NCBI RefSeq assembly: GCF_011761635.1
Contig: NZ_JAASRN010000001.1
Span: 577,749-641,748, forward strand
Direction: 5' to 3'
From: Thermonema lapsum
GTDB taxonomy: Bacteria; Bacteroidota; Bacteroidia; Cytophagales; Thermonemataceae
DNA: 64,000 nt
Part shown: positions 26,580-35,207 of the stretch, piece after piece
Layout: each line of letters begins with the position of its first letter
Position numbering within the stretch: position 1 is the first letter of the stretch
Notes under the pieces: generated by a model
The model's input: only the letters and a program-made list of their open reading frames with translations
Databases searched by the model: none
Told to the model about the DNA's origin: nothing
Program-made: the position numbers and the translations under genes

Positions 26580-26711
26580 AAAATCAAGCTTCTTTTTTCA
26601 TATTTTTAATACAATCCTCCCTACAACATGCCTTGATTGGGTATCTCTCTTGCTTTGTTTTTTCAAGACCACAAGCATCCTTTGCAAGGTGAGCAAGACA
26701 GCGGCTGCCTG

Positions 26712-28028
26712 CTATGAGAACAAACGGTCAGCAAGGGCGTTAAATTCGTCGTCGTGTACGCTGCCAAACAAAAAGCCACACACTACTTTTGGATAAAAGT
26801 AAGTAGATTTTTGCGGCAAAGTATGCCCACTATAGCACACTTCCTTAACCGTTTCTATGCTGATTTCGCGATTGATGAGCGCAAGTTGTGCCTCCCCGCT
26901 GCGCACTTTATCAACGCACTCGCCCAAGCTGCGTGTGTAGTGTATGCTTTTGCTCTTGGCTTGTTCCTTGCCGGGAATGCCCAAGGCTTTTTCTATGACC
27001 AAAGCATGCAATACCGTCAAGTCTAAACGCTTGATGAGGTCAGGGAAATCCCAAGGTACTAAGTCCTCCAGCTTGTCGGTGAGCTCGGCTTTCAGGCGGA
27101 TTTTCAAATAGCGTCCGGGCAATATCACCCCAAACGCCCAAGGTTTGCCCGTGATGATTTCCTGCAAGGTGTAAGGGTCAGCGACGGGCTTTATGGTAAA
27201 ATAAGGTTCAAGTGCCGCACAGAAGCTTTGTGGGTCAAAGTTTTCTAAACCTGAAATCAATCGATGGGTGGGCAGAATGCGGATATCATCGGCTTCGGTG
27301 TTGGTGAAATACATTAGGTGGTAGTTGTAGGGCTCGTGCCCGCTGTGGTGTGGGTTTTGGCGCATACGCTCTTTCCTGTATGCCAGAGAAGCCGAATAGC
27401 GATGGTGCCCATCTGCCAATATTACAGCTTTGTCGCGCATGAGGTCGATAAAACAACGAATGGCTTCGGCATCATGAATGACTGCCAGCTTGTCCACTAC
27501 TCCTTGATAGTCTTCGGTTTCATAGAGGGGTGCCTGCATGGCTTCATCCATGAGGGGCTCGAGGCAGTGCGATGGGTCGGTATAGAGCCCGTGAGTGGGC
27601 GCCACGTTGAGGCGTGTGTGCCGCAGCATTTCCAGACGGTCTTCTACCGACTGCGGTATGGTGTTTTCATGACGCAACACCACTCTTTCCTCCCAGTCAT
27701 AGGCTTTAATGTTAGCAATAAAACCTTTGCGACAAAAAGTCTTATCGATGCCGGGCAACGAAAAGTATTGATAATACACATAAATGGCAGGCACGGGGTC
27801 GTGTACCAATATACCTTCCCGCTTCCATGCCTCCAGGCGGCGGGCTACATTTTCGTAAGGGGGTACGTCTTGCGGTACCGATAGATGGATGCTGTTGTAA
27901 GGGTTTTGGTAGAGCATACGGCACTGCGCCTCTGAAATCACATCGAACAAAGGCGAGGTATAGTCTTCTATTTGCTTTGCAAAACGGGGATGATAGCGCC
28001 AAGCACGCAAGGGTCTTATTTCTGCCAT
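26712..28028 (-). CDS. DUF1015-family protein
   Basis: 438 residues from the ATG at 28028 (MAEIRPLRAWRYHP), the family's usual start; the frame extends upstream only to a TTG. Conserved stretches: YTSPLFDVISEAQCRMLYQNPYNSIHLS, YVYYQYF, GLYTDPSH, and ADGHHRYSASLAYRKE. DUF1015 proteins are widespread and were once called HTH-containing, but their function is not firmly known; kinase or phosphatase roles have been suggested for relatives. It follows pabB with a 57-nt gap on the same strand. Confidence 0.9.
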   Translation of the reverse strand: MAEIRPLRAWRYHPRFAKQIEDYTSPLFDVISEAQCRMLYQNPYNSIHLSVPQDVPPYENVARRLEAWKREGILVHDPVPAIYVYYQYFSLPGIDKTFCRKGFIANIKAYDWEERVVLRHENTIPQSVEDRLEMLRHTRLNVAPTHGLYTDPSHCLEPLMDEAMQAPLYETEDYQGVVDKLAVIHDAEAIRCFIDLMRDKAVILADGHHRYSASLAYRKERMRQNPHHSGHEPYNYHLMYFTNTEADDIRILPTHRLISGLENFDPQSFCAALEPYFTIKPVADPYTLQEIITGKPWAFGVILPGRYLKIRLKAELTDKLEDLVPWDFPDLIKRLDLTVLHALVIEKALGIPGKEQAKSKSIHYTRSLGECVDKVRSGEAQLALINREISIETVKEVCYSGHTLPQKSTYFYPKVVCGFLFGSVHDDEFNALADRLFS

Positions 28029-28085
28029 AAGGGAGTACTGCTTCTGATTTGAAAAAATTAGGGCAGGCAATTTAAGAAATAGTGC

Positions 28086-29378
28086 TCATATGCCTGTTAA
28101 GATTTCGCGCATGGCTTCGGCTTTGAGCAAACACTCTGCCCATTCTTGTGCCGGCGAAGCATCGTAGGTAATAGCGCTGCCCACTTGGAAAGACAGGCGG
28201 CGGCTGTGGTCGTTGTAAAAAATGGTGCGTATGAGTACGTTCCAATCGAAGTCGCCTTGGGGGGTGATGTAGCCCAAAGTTCCAGAATACCAGCCTCTTT
28301 TTTGTGTTTCGTAATGTTCTATCAACTCCATAGCTCTGACTTTGGGCGCACCGGTCATGCTGCCCATAGGAAAGGTAGCTGCCAGGCAGTCGATAAAGGT
28401 GGCTTGTGCAGGCAGCTGCACCGAGATGGTCGATACCATCTGGTGTAGGCGCCGAAAGGTGTAAATACCGAAAAGCTCTTCTACTTCTACCGTGCCTGCT
28501 ATGCCCACACGTGCCAAGTCATTGCGCACCAAGTCCACAATCATCATGTTTTCGGCACGCTCTTTTTCGCTGTAAAACAATGCTTGCTTTATTTTTTCGT
28601 CTTCTTGGGGCGTCTGTCCTCGGGGGGCGGTGCCTTTGATAGGCTGTGAAACAAGGCGATTTCCTTGCCGCTTCATGTAACGTTCGGGCGAAGCCGACAA
28701 CACATAGTATTGCCCCAAGCGTGCAAAGGCAGCAAAGGGCATGGGTGAACGCTGGTTCAATGCCTGAAACAGAGCAAAGGGGTCTGGTAGGTAAGCTTCG
28801 GCTTGAAACTCTATGCAATAATTCATTTCGTAAATTTCGCCATTGCGGATGTCGCAGCGGATGGCTTCCACCGTCTTTTCATAGCGCTCTTGCGAAGTGG
28901 TGGCATGTATTGCTCCTACGTAAGCGGCTGTGGCTTGCCCGGCAGACGGCAGGCAGTAAGCTTGTGCTAAGAAGTCTTCAAGTGAGCCGCTTAGGCAAAC
29001 GACTTCATCGTTGCGGTGCTCAAATACCCATTCCGGACTGAACAGATAAAGGTCAGGAAAACCCAAGAAGTCGGCATTACGACTATGCAGCCGCTCGAAG
29101 GCATTCTTCACGTCATAAGCAATCACACCAAACCACCAGTTGCCGGCAAGCGTTTCTTGCAAGCGATGCAGCGCCTGCCTGTCGGGACGGGACAACTTTA
29201 TGACACGGCGTGCCCCTACTGCCAAGAGTTCCCGAAAACGCCCATAAGGATACTCGGGCGTATGGGCTGCATTGGCGAAAGAGCACAGCCAATGTTCAAA
29301 TCCACGGGTTAGCTGCTGCAGTTCGTGCCAAGAGAGTTTACTTTGCTCTGGTTTCAAAGAAGCTTTTGCCTGACTCAT
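28086..29378 (-). CDS. pabB: Aminodeoxychorismate/anthranilate synthase component I
   Basis: 430 residues, chorismate-binding family. The motif PIKGTAPRG with the catalytic-type Lys is the PabB signature; anthranilate synthase usually has PIAGT. Also seen: LSASPERYMKRQG, ENMMIVDLVRNDLARV, FPMGSMTGAPKVRAMELI and SAITYDASPAQEWAECLLKA. With a glutaminase subunit (PabA, not in the window) it converts chorismate to aminodeoxychorismate for folate synthesis. The first five codons are part of the 905-bp tandem duplication upstream, so a fragment of its 5' end is repeated at about 30268-30284. Confidence 0.9.
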   Translation of the reverse strand: MSQAKASLKPEQSKLSWHELQQLTRGFEHWLCSFANAAHTPEYPYGRFRELLAVGARRVIKLSRPDRQALHRLQETLAGNWWFGVIAYDVKNAFERLHSRNADFLGFPDLYLFSPEWVFEHRNDEVVCLSGSLEDFLAQAYCLPSAGQATAAYVGAIHATTSQERYEKTVEAIRCDIRNGEIYEMNYCIEFQAEAYLPDPFALFQALNQRSPMPFAAFARLGQYYVLSASPERYMKRQGNRLVSQPIKGTAPRGQTPQEDEKIKQALFYSEKERAENMMIVDLVRNDLARVGIAGTVEVEELFGIYTFRRLHQMVSTISVQLPAQATFIDCLAATFPMGSMTGAPKVRAMELIEHYETQKRGWYSGTLGYITPQGDFDWNVLIRTIFYNDHSRRLSFQVGSAITYDASPAQEWAECLLKAEAMREILTGI

Positions 29379-30142
29379 TGCTTTGGAGTTACCAATGGAT
29401 GCGGTTCGCCATAATGTGGCACACCCGACAAGCCCACCCGGTAAAAACGCAGGAAGTAGAGCGTACCGGGCTTCAAGTTATTAAAACTCACTTGTTTCAC
29501 CAAAGCAGAAGCAGATAAGCAAGCAAGCAACTCATCGTCTCCTATCACAAACTCTCGTTTATCCAAGGCATTTAGCAAAGTTACTTCACGACGGCTACCT
29601 AACAATACCCCATAAGGTGAACCAACCAGTTCGAGTACATTTGCTTTGCAGGAATCACCAAAGAAAAGCACTATATCGAAACTCAAAGACGTCGGTGTAA
29701 GATTTACATTATTGACAAAACCAAAGGAAAGCACGTAGCGTTCTACCCCTCCCAAGAGAATTTCACCCGACGACTTGACAGCATAAGCACGTGCAATTAT
29801 GGCTTTCTCTTTGACACCTATGAGGGCAGCTACCGGAAACCGCTCGCTAAAAACCCGCGGCTCGGTGAAGGCACCTTGTGCTACCTTCAATACCGTATCG
29901 GGCTCAAATGCTGTCGGGTCTTTGTCGATAGCCAACAAAAAACCATACTCTACGATGGTATCAGCAGGGCTTACATCCACCAAGGCGCCCCGCAGTTCAA
30001 TTTCACGAGGCGTAGCGCGCAGCGTAGGCAAAGTAGCCACTTTGGACACCCGCTCAAAAGACAAATTGCAGGCGAAATGTAAAAATACAGAGGCAAGACA
30101 TAGCTGCAAAAAAAGCAGACGGTGGATTCTTTTCTTACACAT
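29375..30142 (-). CDS. Lipoprotein of unknown function, copy A of a tandem pair
   Basis: 255 residues. Signal peptide with lipobox (LHFAC, Cys about 25), so probably membrane-anchored. The body looks like beta-sandwich repeats in fibronectin III style: RATPREIELRGALVDVSPADTIVEYGFLLA resembles the strands of Bacteroidota proteins in which FN3 modules follow a lipobox, and a second repeat ends KPGTLYFLRFYRVG. About 15 residues differ from copy B, concentrated in the last third. The stop codon overlaps the pabB start by 4 nt. No function can be named; surface binding is a guess. Confidence 0.75.
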   Translation of the reverse strand: MCKKRIHRLLFLQLCLASVFLHFACNLSFERVSKVATLPTLRATPREIELRGALVDVSPADTIVEYGFLLAIDKDPTAFEPDTVLKVAQGAFTEPRVFSERFPVAALIGVKEKAIIARAYAVKSSGEILLGGVERYVLSFGFVNNVNLTPTSLSFDIVLFFGDSCKANVLELVGSPYGVLLGSRREVTLLNALDKREFVIGDDELLACLSASALVKQVSFNNLKPGTLYFLRFYRVGLSGVPHYGEPHPLVTPKQ

Positions 30143-30220
30143 AAGCTCCCCCTATGATATTGCAGATGTATATACGTTTACTGGCAAGCAAAGTGAAAGA
30201 AACACAAGTACTTTTTTTAG

Positions 30221-30228
30221 TAACTTTG
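30221..30228 (+). promoter_or_regulatory. Orphan duplicated copy of the pyrE promoter
   Basis: TAACTTTG sits exactly where TAGTTTTG lies before pyrE in the second repeat unit. It now faces into the 3' end of copy B of the lipoprotein gene and could make antisense RNA. Confidence 0.5.
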
Positions 30229-30279
30229 CTCTGCCGGGTGTAAAAAACAATGTTTTCAACAAAGAGACTTTTGCCTGAC

Positions 30280-31047
30280 TCATTGCTTCGGAGTTACCAA
30301 TGGATACGGCTCGCCATAGTGCGGCACACGCAACGAATCCACCCAGTAAAAACGCAGAAAATAGAGCGTAGCGGGCTTCAAGTTATTAAAACTCACTTGT
30401 TTCACCAAAGCAGAAGCAAATAAGCAAGCACTCAACTCATCGTCTCCTATCACAAACTCTCGTTTATCCAAGGCATTTAGCAAGGTTACTTCACGACCGC
30501 TACCCAACAATACCCCATAAGGTGAACCAAACAGTTCGAGTACATTTGCTCTGCAGGAATCACCAAAGAAAAGCACTATATCGAAACTCAAAGACGTCGG
30601 TGTAAGATTTACATTATTGACAAAAGCAAAGGAAAGCACATAGCGTTCTACCCCTCCCAAGAGAATTTCACCCGACGACTTGACAGCATAAGCACGTGCA
30701 ATTATGGCTTTCTCTTTGACACCTATGAGGGCAGCTACCGGAAACCGCTTGCTAAAAACCCGCGGCTCAGTGAAGGCACCTTGTGCTACCTTCAATACCG
30801 TATCGGGCTCAAATGCTGTCGGGTCTTTGTCGATAGCCAACAAAAAACCATACTCTACGATGGTATCAGCAGGGCTTACATCCATCAAGGCGCCCCGCAG
30901 TTCAATTTCACGAGGCGTAGCGCGCAGCGTAGGCAAAGTAGCCACTTTGGACACCCGCTCAAAAGACAAATTGCAGGCGAAATGTAAAAATACAGAGGCA
31001 AGACATAGCTGCAAAAAAAGCAGACGGTGGATTCTTTTCTTACACAT
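30280..31047 (-). CDS. Lipoprotein of unknown function, copy B of a tandem pair
   Basis: 255 residues from the ATG at 31047 (MCKKRIHRLLF), the same start as copy A; the frame runs further upstream, but the extension crosses the pyrE promoter and start and is not credible. Same lipobox (LHFAC) and FN3-like body. Differences from copy A include V/M, E/K, K/R, V/F, R/G and a cluster near the end (YWVDSLRVPHYGEPYP against YRVGLSGVPHYGEPHP), which suggests relaxed or diversifying selection there. It is divergent from pyrE, sharing a 112-nt intergenic region. Confidence 0.75.
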   Translation of the reverse strand: MCKKRIHRLLFLQLCLASVFLHFACNLSFERVSKVATLPTLRATPREIELRGALMDVSPADTIVEYGFLLAIDKDPTAFEPDTVLKVAQGAFTEPRVFSKRFPVAALIGVKEKAIIARAYAVKSSGEILLGGVERYVLSFAFVNNVNLTPTSLSFDIVLFFGDSCRANVLELFGSPYGVLLGSGREVTLLNALDKREFVIGDDELSACLFASALVKQVSFNNLKPATLYFLRFYWVDSLRVPHYGEPYPLVTPKQ

Positions 31048-31124
31048 AAGCTCCCCTATGATATTGCAGATATATATACGTTTACTGGCAAACAAAGTAA
31101 ACGAAGCCCAAGTAGTTTTTTTAG

Positions 31125-31132
31125 TAGTTTTG
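31125..31132 (+). promoter_or_regulatory. -7 promoter element of pyrE
   Basis: TAGTTTTG matches TAnnTTTG. An AGGAGGAG follows at 31137-31144, but 15 nt before the ATG, which is far for a ribosome-binding site. Confidence 0.55.
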
Positions 31133-31159
31133 CCCCAGGAGGAGCAAAAAAACAACAAC

Positions 31160-31798
31160 ATGGACTCAAATAGCTTATCACGCCGCATTGCTCATGAATT
31201 GCTGCACATTGGTGCTGTAAAGATACGCCCCCATGAGCCTTTCCGGTGGAGTTCCGGCTGGCTCTCGCCTATTTACTGCGACAACCGGCTCACGCTTTCC
31301 TATCCTGCTTTGCGCAGTCAGATAAAAGAAGGGCTGGCAGGACTTGTGCGCAAGCATTTTCCGCAGGCAGAAGGGATAGCTGGGGTTGCCACTGCCGGCA
31401 TTCCACAAGGCGCCTTGGTAGCCGACACCCTAAACTTGCCTTTTTGTTACGTGCGCTCCAAGCCCAAAGAGCACGGCATGGGCAATCAAATAGAAGGGCG
31501 TTTCGATGAAGGGCAAGCTATTGTGGTGGTCGAAGACCTTATCTCCACAGGTGGCAGCAGCTTGAAAGCTGTGGAAGCGCTGCGGGCTGTCGGTGCCCGG
31601 GTGTTGGGCGTCATTGCTGTTGTTACCTATGGTTTTGAGCATGCCCACGAAGCTTTCGAGCAGGCAGGCATTACTTATTATACACTCACCGACTATAATC
31701 AAATCATAGAAGTCTATGCGCAGCAGGAAGGTATGGACGAAGCTACTCGGCAATTATTGAACCGTTGGCGCCTGATGCCTGAGCGTTGGCAGCCATAA
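31160..31798 (+). CDS. pyrE: Orotate phosphoribosyltransferase
   Basis: 212 residues from ATG 31160 (MDSNSLSRRIAHELLHIGAV). The upstream in-frame extension is an antisense artefact of the neighbouring lipoprotein gene. The enzyme joins orotate to PRPP to give OMP in pyrimidine synthesis. Seen: FRWSSGWLSPIYCDNR (orotate/PRPP site), GVATAGIPQGALVAD, YVRSKPKEHG and the PRPP-binding VVVVEDLISTGGSSLKAV. The 3' end overlaps the convergent glycosyltransferase gene by 56 nt. Confidence 0.95.
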   Translation: MDSNSLSRRIAHELLHIGAVKIRPHEPFRWSSGWLSPIYCDNRLTLSYPALRSQIKEGLAGLVRKHFPQAEGIAGVATAGIPQGALVADTLNLPFCYVRSKPKEHGMGNQIEGRFDEGQAIVVVEDLISTGGSSLKAVEALRAVGARVLGVIAVVTYGFEHAHEAFEQAGITYYTLTDYNQIIEVYAQQEGMDEATRQLLNRWRLMPERWQP

Positions 31799-32885
31799 GA
31801 CTTCCTCCGGTCGCTGCATCCAATAGTTGCAACAGTTTTTGCTGTCCCTGCATATGCCATGCACGGGTTTCTTTGATGCGGGCTTGGTGTTGGGGCAAGT
31901 ATTGCAACAGCAGGTCTAAATTGAAACGCTCTGCCCAGATGCCGGCACCGGCACGCACGGCGTCAAGGGCGTTGCACACCTGCTCATATTGCCTGCGGAT
32001 AGGCACCATCAAAACAGGCTTGCCCATCACCATGGCTTCACACACCGACTCGAAACCGGCGGTAGTTGCCAACGCCCGACACGAAGCCATCATTTTCAGG
32101 AAAAGAGTACCGTCCAGACGGTGCAGCGTGAGATTGGGCTGCGGAGAATAGCGGGGTGGTGCTCCCGGGCGGTCCCAGAAGCAGTGCACTTCTATGTGAG
32201 GATTTGCCCGCTGCCATTCCATAATTTCTTTGCCGTATCCGGCATTGTTTACATAGGCTAAAATGAAATTGCCTTCTGTCGGCTGCTGCTCATATACTTC
32301 GGGGCGCAAGAGGGGCGCCACTACTTTAATTTTGCCAGTATCGGCATAAGCGTCATCAAAAGAAAGGGCTAAATGCAGCAGTGCCCCGCGAGCGGTCATG
32401 CGCGTATTGAGGGTAAGCCCCAGACGGTCAAGCCCCCAATACGGGTGCCGAAAGTCGGGATGTTCGAGCAGGTATTGGTGTCCGATACAAACCATAGGCA
32501 CCCCCAAGGAACGGCGTCCGTGAGCTATGCCAGCAAGCAAATCATAAAAATTCACAATCAGGTCGGGACGGTAGTGTTTCACCCATTGCCTTATTTGCTG
32601 GGCACTGTGCAAAAAGTGCTTGAGCCGCCATAGGTTATGCGAAAGAGTATCGCCCCAAGCTACGCCTTTGTTCTCTTTGTCTTTCAAGAAATTAGGGCTA
32701 TCGAACAAATGCAGGGGCTCGGTTAAAGCAGCAGTAAAGAAAGCAGGCAGCGCCCTTCCTTCTACCCTACCCACCAAGACAGCGGCTACGGTATGACCGG
32801 CTTTCAAAAGCATGCTACGCAGGGCTAAAGCTTGTGTCATATGCCCTCTGCCCTCGCCTTGCACAATAAATAAAAAACGTGCCAT
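31743..32885 (-). CDS. Glycosyltransferase (GT-B fold, family 1/28-like)
   Basis: 380 residues. It starts FLFIVQGEGRGHMTQALAL, the usual N-terminal loop of GT-B transferases acting on lipid or cell-surface acceptors. The C-terminal donor-binding part has ATTAGFESVCEAMVMGKPVLMVPI, typical of UDP-sugar binding. Acceptor and sugar are unknown. Its end overlaps pyrE by 56 nt on the opposite strand. It lies 9 nt downstream of the LpxH-like gene in the same direction, so a joint role in envelope lipid metabolism is plausible. Confidence 0.85.
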   Translation of the reverse strand: MARFLFIVQGEGRGHMTQALALRSMLLKAGHTVAAVLVGRVEGRALPAFFTAALTEPLHLFDSPNFLKDKENKGVAWGDTLSHNLWRLKHFLHSAQQIRQWVKHYRPDLIVNFYDLLAGIAHGRRSLGVPMVCIGHQYLLEHPDFRHPYWGLDRLGLTLNTRMTARGALLHLALSFDDAYADTGKIKVVAPLLRPEVYEQQPTEGNFILAYVNNAGYGKEIMEWQRANPHIEVHCFWDRPGAPPRYSPQPNLTLHRLDGTLFLKMMASCRALATTAGFESVCEAMVMGKPVLMVPIRRQYEQVCNALDAVRAGAGIWAERFNLDLLLQYLPQHQARIKETRAWHMQGQQKLLQLLDAATGGSLMAANAQASGANGSIIAE

Positions 32886-32894
32886 AGACAGCCA

Positions 32895-33767
32895 CTAAAA
32901 GTTCGAAGGGGCAGTCATCTTGTCCAGCCAAGTGGCTACATAAAAGGATTCTACTTCATCGAGCTCATCGGTTTCCTCTACGCTTTCTTGCATCACTTCT
33001 TTTGCGATGCTTTGCTCATCGGCATAATGAAGAATTTGCCAGTTGCCTCTGTCGTCTTCTACAAGGGCGGTCAAAGATTCGACCCAGTCGCCGGAGTTCA
33101 TATAAAGCACACCGTCAATTTCACGGATAGCCGCGCAGTGAATATGCCCGCAAATGACGCCGTCGCAGCCTTTGCTTTTTGCCAAAGCAGCCAGCTGCTC
33201 TTCAAAGTCAGAGATGTAGTTGACCGCTGTCTTTACTTTGCTTTTTATCTTTTGAGAAAGAGAGTAATAAGGCAAGCCTTGTTTTGCCCGATAGTGGTTG
33301 TATTTTTTATTGAGCCACAGCAGGAAAGTGTATCCTATGTCGCCCAGTTTGGCAAGCCAACGCAAGTTGGAGGTGATGCTGTCGAATACGTCGCCATGGG
33401 TAACGTAAAAACGACGCCCATGGCTTTCATAAACATAGTCGCGCAGAATAGACAAACTGCCGATGTGCAAGGGTAAAATCTGATCTAGGAAGTCGTCATG
33501 GTTGCCACGCAGATAAATCACATTTGTTTTATGCTTCTCAATCATACGCAAGATGAGCTTGAAGAAGCGAGTATGGCGTTTGCGCCAGCGCCCATAGCGT
33601 TTCAGCTGCCATGCATCGATGATGTCGCCATTCAGGATGAGGGTTTCGCAACTGTATTGCTTTAAAAAGCGCACCAATGCCTTGGACTTAGCCCCCGAAG
33701 AACCTAAGTGCACGTCTGAAATCACAATGGTCTTGAAGTGTTGCTTGGCAGGCTTTCTCATAGTCAT
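32895..33767 (-). CDS. LpxH-like UDP-2,3-diacylglucosamine diphosphatase / metallophosphoesterase
   Basis: 290 residues from the ATG at 33767 (a second ATG two codons on is equally possible; the longest frame begins at a GTG further up). Calcineurin-like metal ligands are in order: SDVHLGSSG, LNGDIIDAWQLKRYG, RGNHDDFL, THGDVFD and CGHIHCAAI. The WQLKRYGRW segment and overall layout match the LpxH-type branch common in Bacteroidota, which removes UMP in lipid A synthesis. A related phosphoesterase with another substrate is possible. Confidence 0.85.
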   Translation of the reverse strand: MTMRKPAKQHFKTIVISDVHLGSSGAKSKALVRFLKQYSCETLILNGDIIDAWQLKRYGRWRKRHTRFFKLILRMIEKHKTNVIYLRGNHDDFLDQILPLHIGSLSILRDYVYESHGRRFYVTHGDVFDSITSNLRWLAKLGDIGYTFLLWLNKKYNHYRAKQGLPYYSLSQKIKSKVKTAVNYISDFEEQLAALAKSKGCDGVICGHIHCAAIREIDGVLYMNSGDWVESLTALVEDDRGNWQILHYADEQSIAKEVMQESVEETDELDEVESFYVATWLDKMTAPSNF

Positions 33768-33924
33768 GCCTCTGTTGGTTCTGGCATAAAAGTAAAGAGA
33801 GCATATCACCGCACTATGAGAAAAGCATTAGGGTTTTGTTAAGCTTGAAGGACGATTGTTAAGAAACGAAGAAGAGAAAGGACAGCTGCCTGCGCTGTCT
33901 TTTCTCTTCTTATTGAGCGTGGTA

Positions 33925-35073
33925 TCATTCACTGCTCAAGGTATATATTTTCAGCAAGCTATGATTTTTCTGTTCCGATTCTTCTGTGGGGGACAACAAA
34001 GCCGCCAGCTTATCGGGACCAAGCAAAGCTACCGGCTTGTCTATATCTTCGGGCAGGTCAACATTTAAGACCACCCGCTTGTCAGACAGACGATAATACA
34101 CCATACCATAAAATAAAGGCGGCTGTTCCGTTTCTGGAAAGCCCGGATGTTCTTTTATGAATTGCTGTAATCGCTCCTTGGTATATGCTTTACGGTAAAT
34201 GAGTGCCAAGGTATCTTTTCCTAACAACTGCACACGCACAAAGCGGCTGGTCAGATAAAGGTCAGCATAGTCGTCTATGATAAACTCGGTACTACCGGTC
34301 TTATAGGTCTGCACCGTGAAAGCATCTATTGGCAGCCGTTCTACTGCTACTTTTTGCTTGCTTTGCAAGTCAAATATCACCAATAAAGGCTCGCTTACCG
34401 GCACCACATAGAGATAGCGTTCATTTCCATCGAACAAATACAAGCCGGCATTTAGATAGTAAAACTTTCCACCTTTAAGCAAGCTACCTTCTTCGGGGAA
34501 GGTTCCTAACCAATGGGCTTGTCCTGTGGAAAGGTCATAAACCCATAGGTAAGGGGTGTTTTGTTGATACAGTTGCGGGTCACTCCAACCGCCTTGTGGT
34601 GGGTCGATAGCTACTATTTGCTGCCCTATGACGCGCGGCCACAGAAACGGCGCAAAAGTTTGACGCCTGCGCTCTACGGGTATAGAAGTTGCAAAATCGC
34701 CTTTCCGGTAGTCATAGAGTAAGAGCTTTGAAATATGAGACACTGCCACTAAAGTGTCATTAAAAAAGCCCATGTTTTGAAAGAGGAAAGGGTAAGCGTC
34801 GGGTGTATTGCCTTGTTTTTTAAAGGTATAGGTTTTCTGCTTCTCCAAATCAAACACCGTAACGCTTTGAGCCTGTGGGTTTCTAAACAAGAAAAGACGC
34901 CCGTTGCGCAAGCCTTCGGGCATTAGATTTGACTCTTCGATGACATACGTCTTGCCCTGACGCCACTTGTAGAGCCGCGACTCTTCTTTCGTGCCTTCCA
35001 GACCAGCGCAAGAGAGCAGAAAAAGGCATAAAAAGACAGAGCAAAGTACGGGGAGAGTAAAGTACCTCATCAT
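33925..35073 (-). CDS. Lipoprotein, probable six-bladed beta-propeller (DUF4221-like)
   Basis: 382 residues. Signal peptide with lipobox (LLSCAG, Cys about 22). The body repeats a pattern of short strands ending in aromatic and Asp residues (TVFDLEKQKTYTFKK, KLLLYDYRKGDF, YLWVYDLSTGQAHWLG, LYLFDGNERYLYVVPV, LLVIFDLQSKQKV), as in TolB-like propellers such as the DUF4221/BF3164 types of Bacteroidota. Those are often encoded beside tiny secreted peptides, and a small Cys-containing peptide gene indeed lies just upstream on the same strand. Function is unknown. Confidence 0.65.
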   Translation of the reverse strand: MMRYFTLPVLCSVFLCLFLLSCAGLEGTKEESRLYKWRQGKTYVIEESNLMPEGLRNGRLFLFRNPQAQSVTVFDLEKQKTYTFKKQGNTPDAYPFLFQNMGFFNDTLVAVSHISKLLLYDYRKGDFATSIPVERRRQTFAPFLWPRVIGQQIVAIDPPQGGWSDPQLYQQNTPYLWVYDLSTGQAHWLGTFPEEGSLLKGGKFYYLNAGLYLFDGNERYLYVVPVSEPLLVIFDLQSKQKVAVERLPIDAFTVQTYKTGSTEFIIDDYADLYLTSRFVRVQLLGKDTLALIYRKAYTKERLQQFIKEHPGFPETEQPPLFYGMVYYRLSDKRVVLNVDLPEDIDKPVALLGPDKLAALLSPTEESEQKNHSLLKIYTLSSE

Positions 35074-35207
35074 AGTTTTATTTTTTTAGTGTTAGCAAGT
35101 ATTGTTGTTGCGTAATTTAAAAAATTGTAGAAATAAAAAGAGAGAAGGGCATTAAATGTCTATTTTTTACCCCTCCCGAAAGACTATAAATAAAACAGCC
35201 CCTCAAG

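Larger units (their letters stand above)
29363..31150. repeat. Tandem duplication, unit about 0.9 kb
   Basis: Copy 1 spans about 29363-30255 and copy 2 about 30268-31150, with an offset of 905 nt across the coding part and 904 after a 1-nt deletion (CTCCCCCTATG versus CTCCCCTATG). Each copy carries the first codons of pabB, a whole lipoprotein gene and the upstream region with a TAnnTTTG promoter facing the other way. The copies differ at scattered positions, so the event is recent but not immediate. Confidence 0.9.

Noticed and set aside
23119..26711. tRNA-Leu as integration site for the restriction island
   Set aside because: No direct repeat of the tRNA 3' end was seen at the far border and there is no integrase, so only proximity supports it.
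30704..31159. 152-codon N-terminal extension of pyrE
   Set aside because: The stretch is the antisense of the copy B lipoprotein gene and includes the pyrE promoter; PyrE homologues start near the ATG at 31160.
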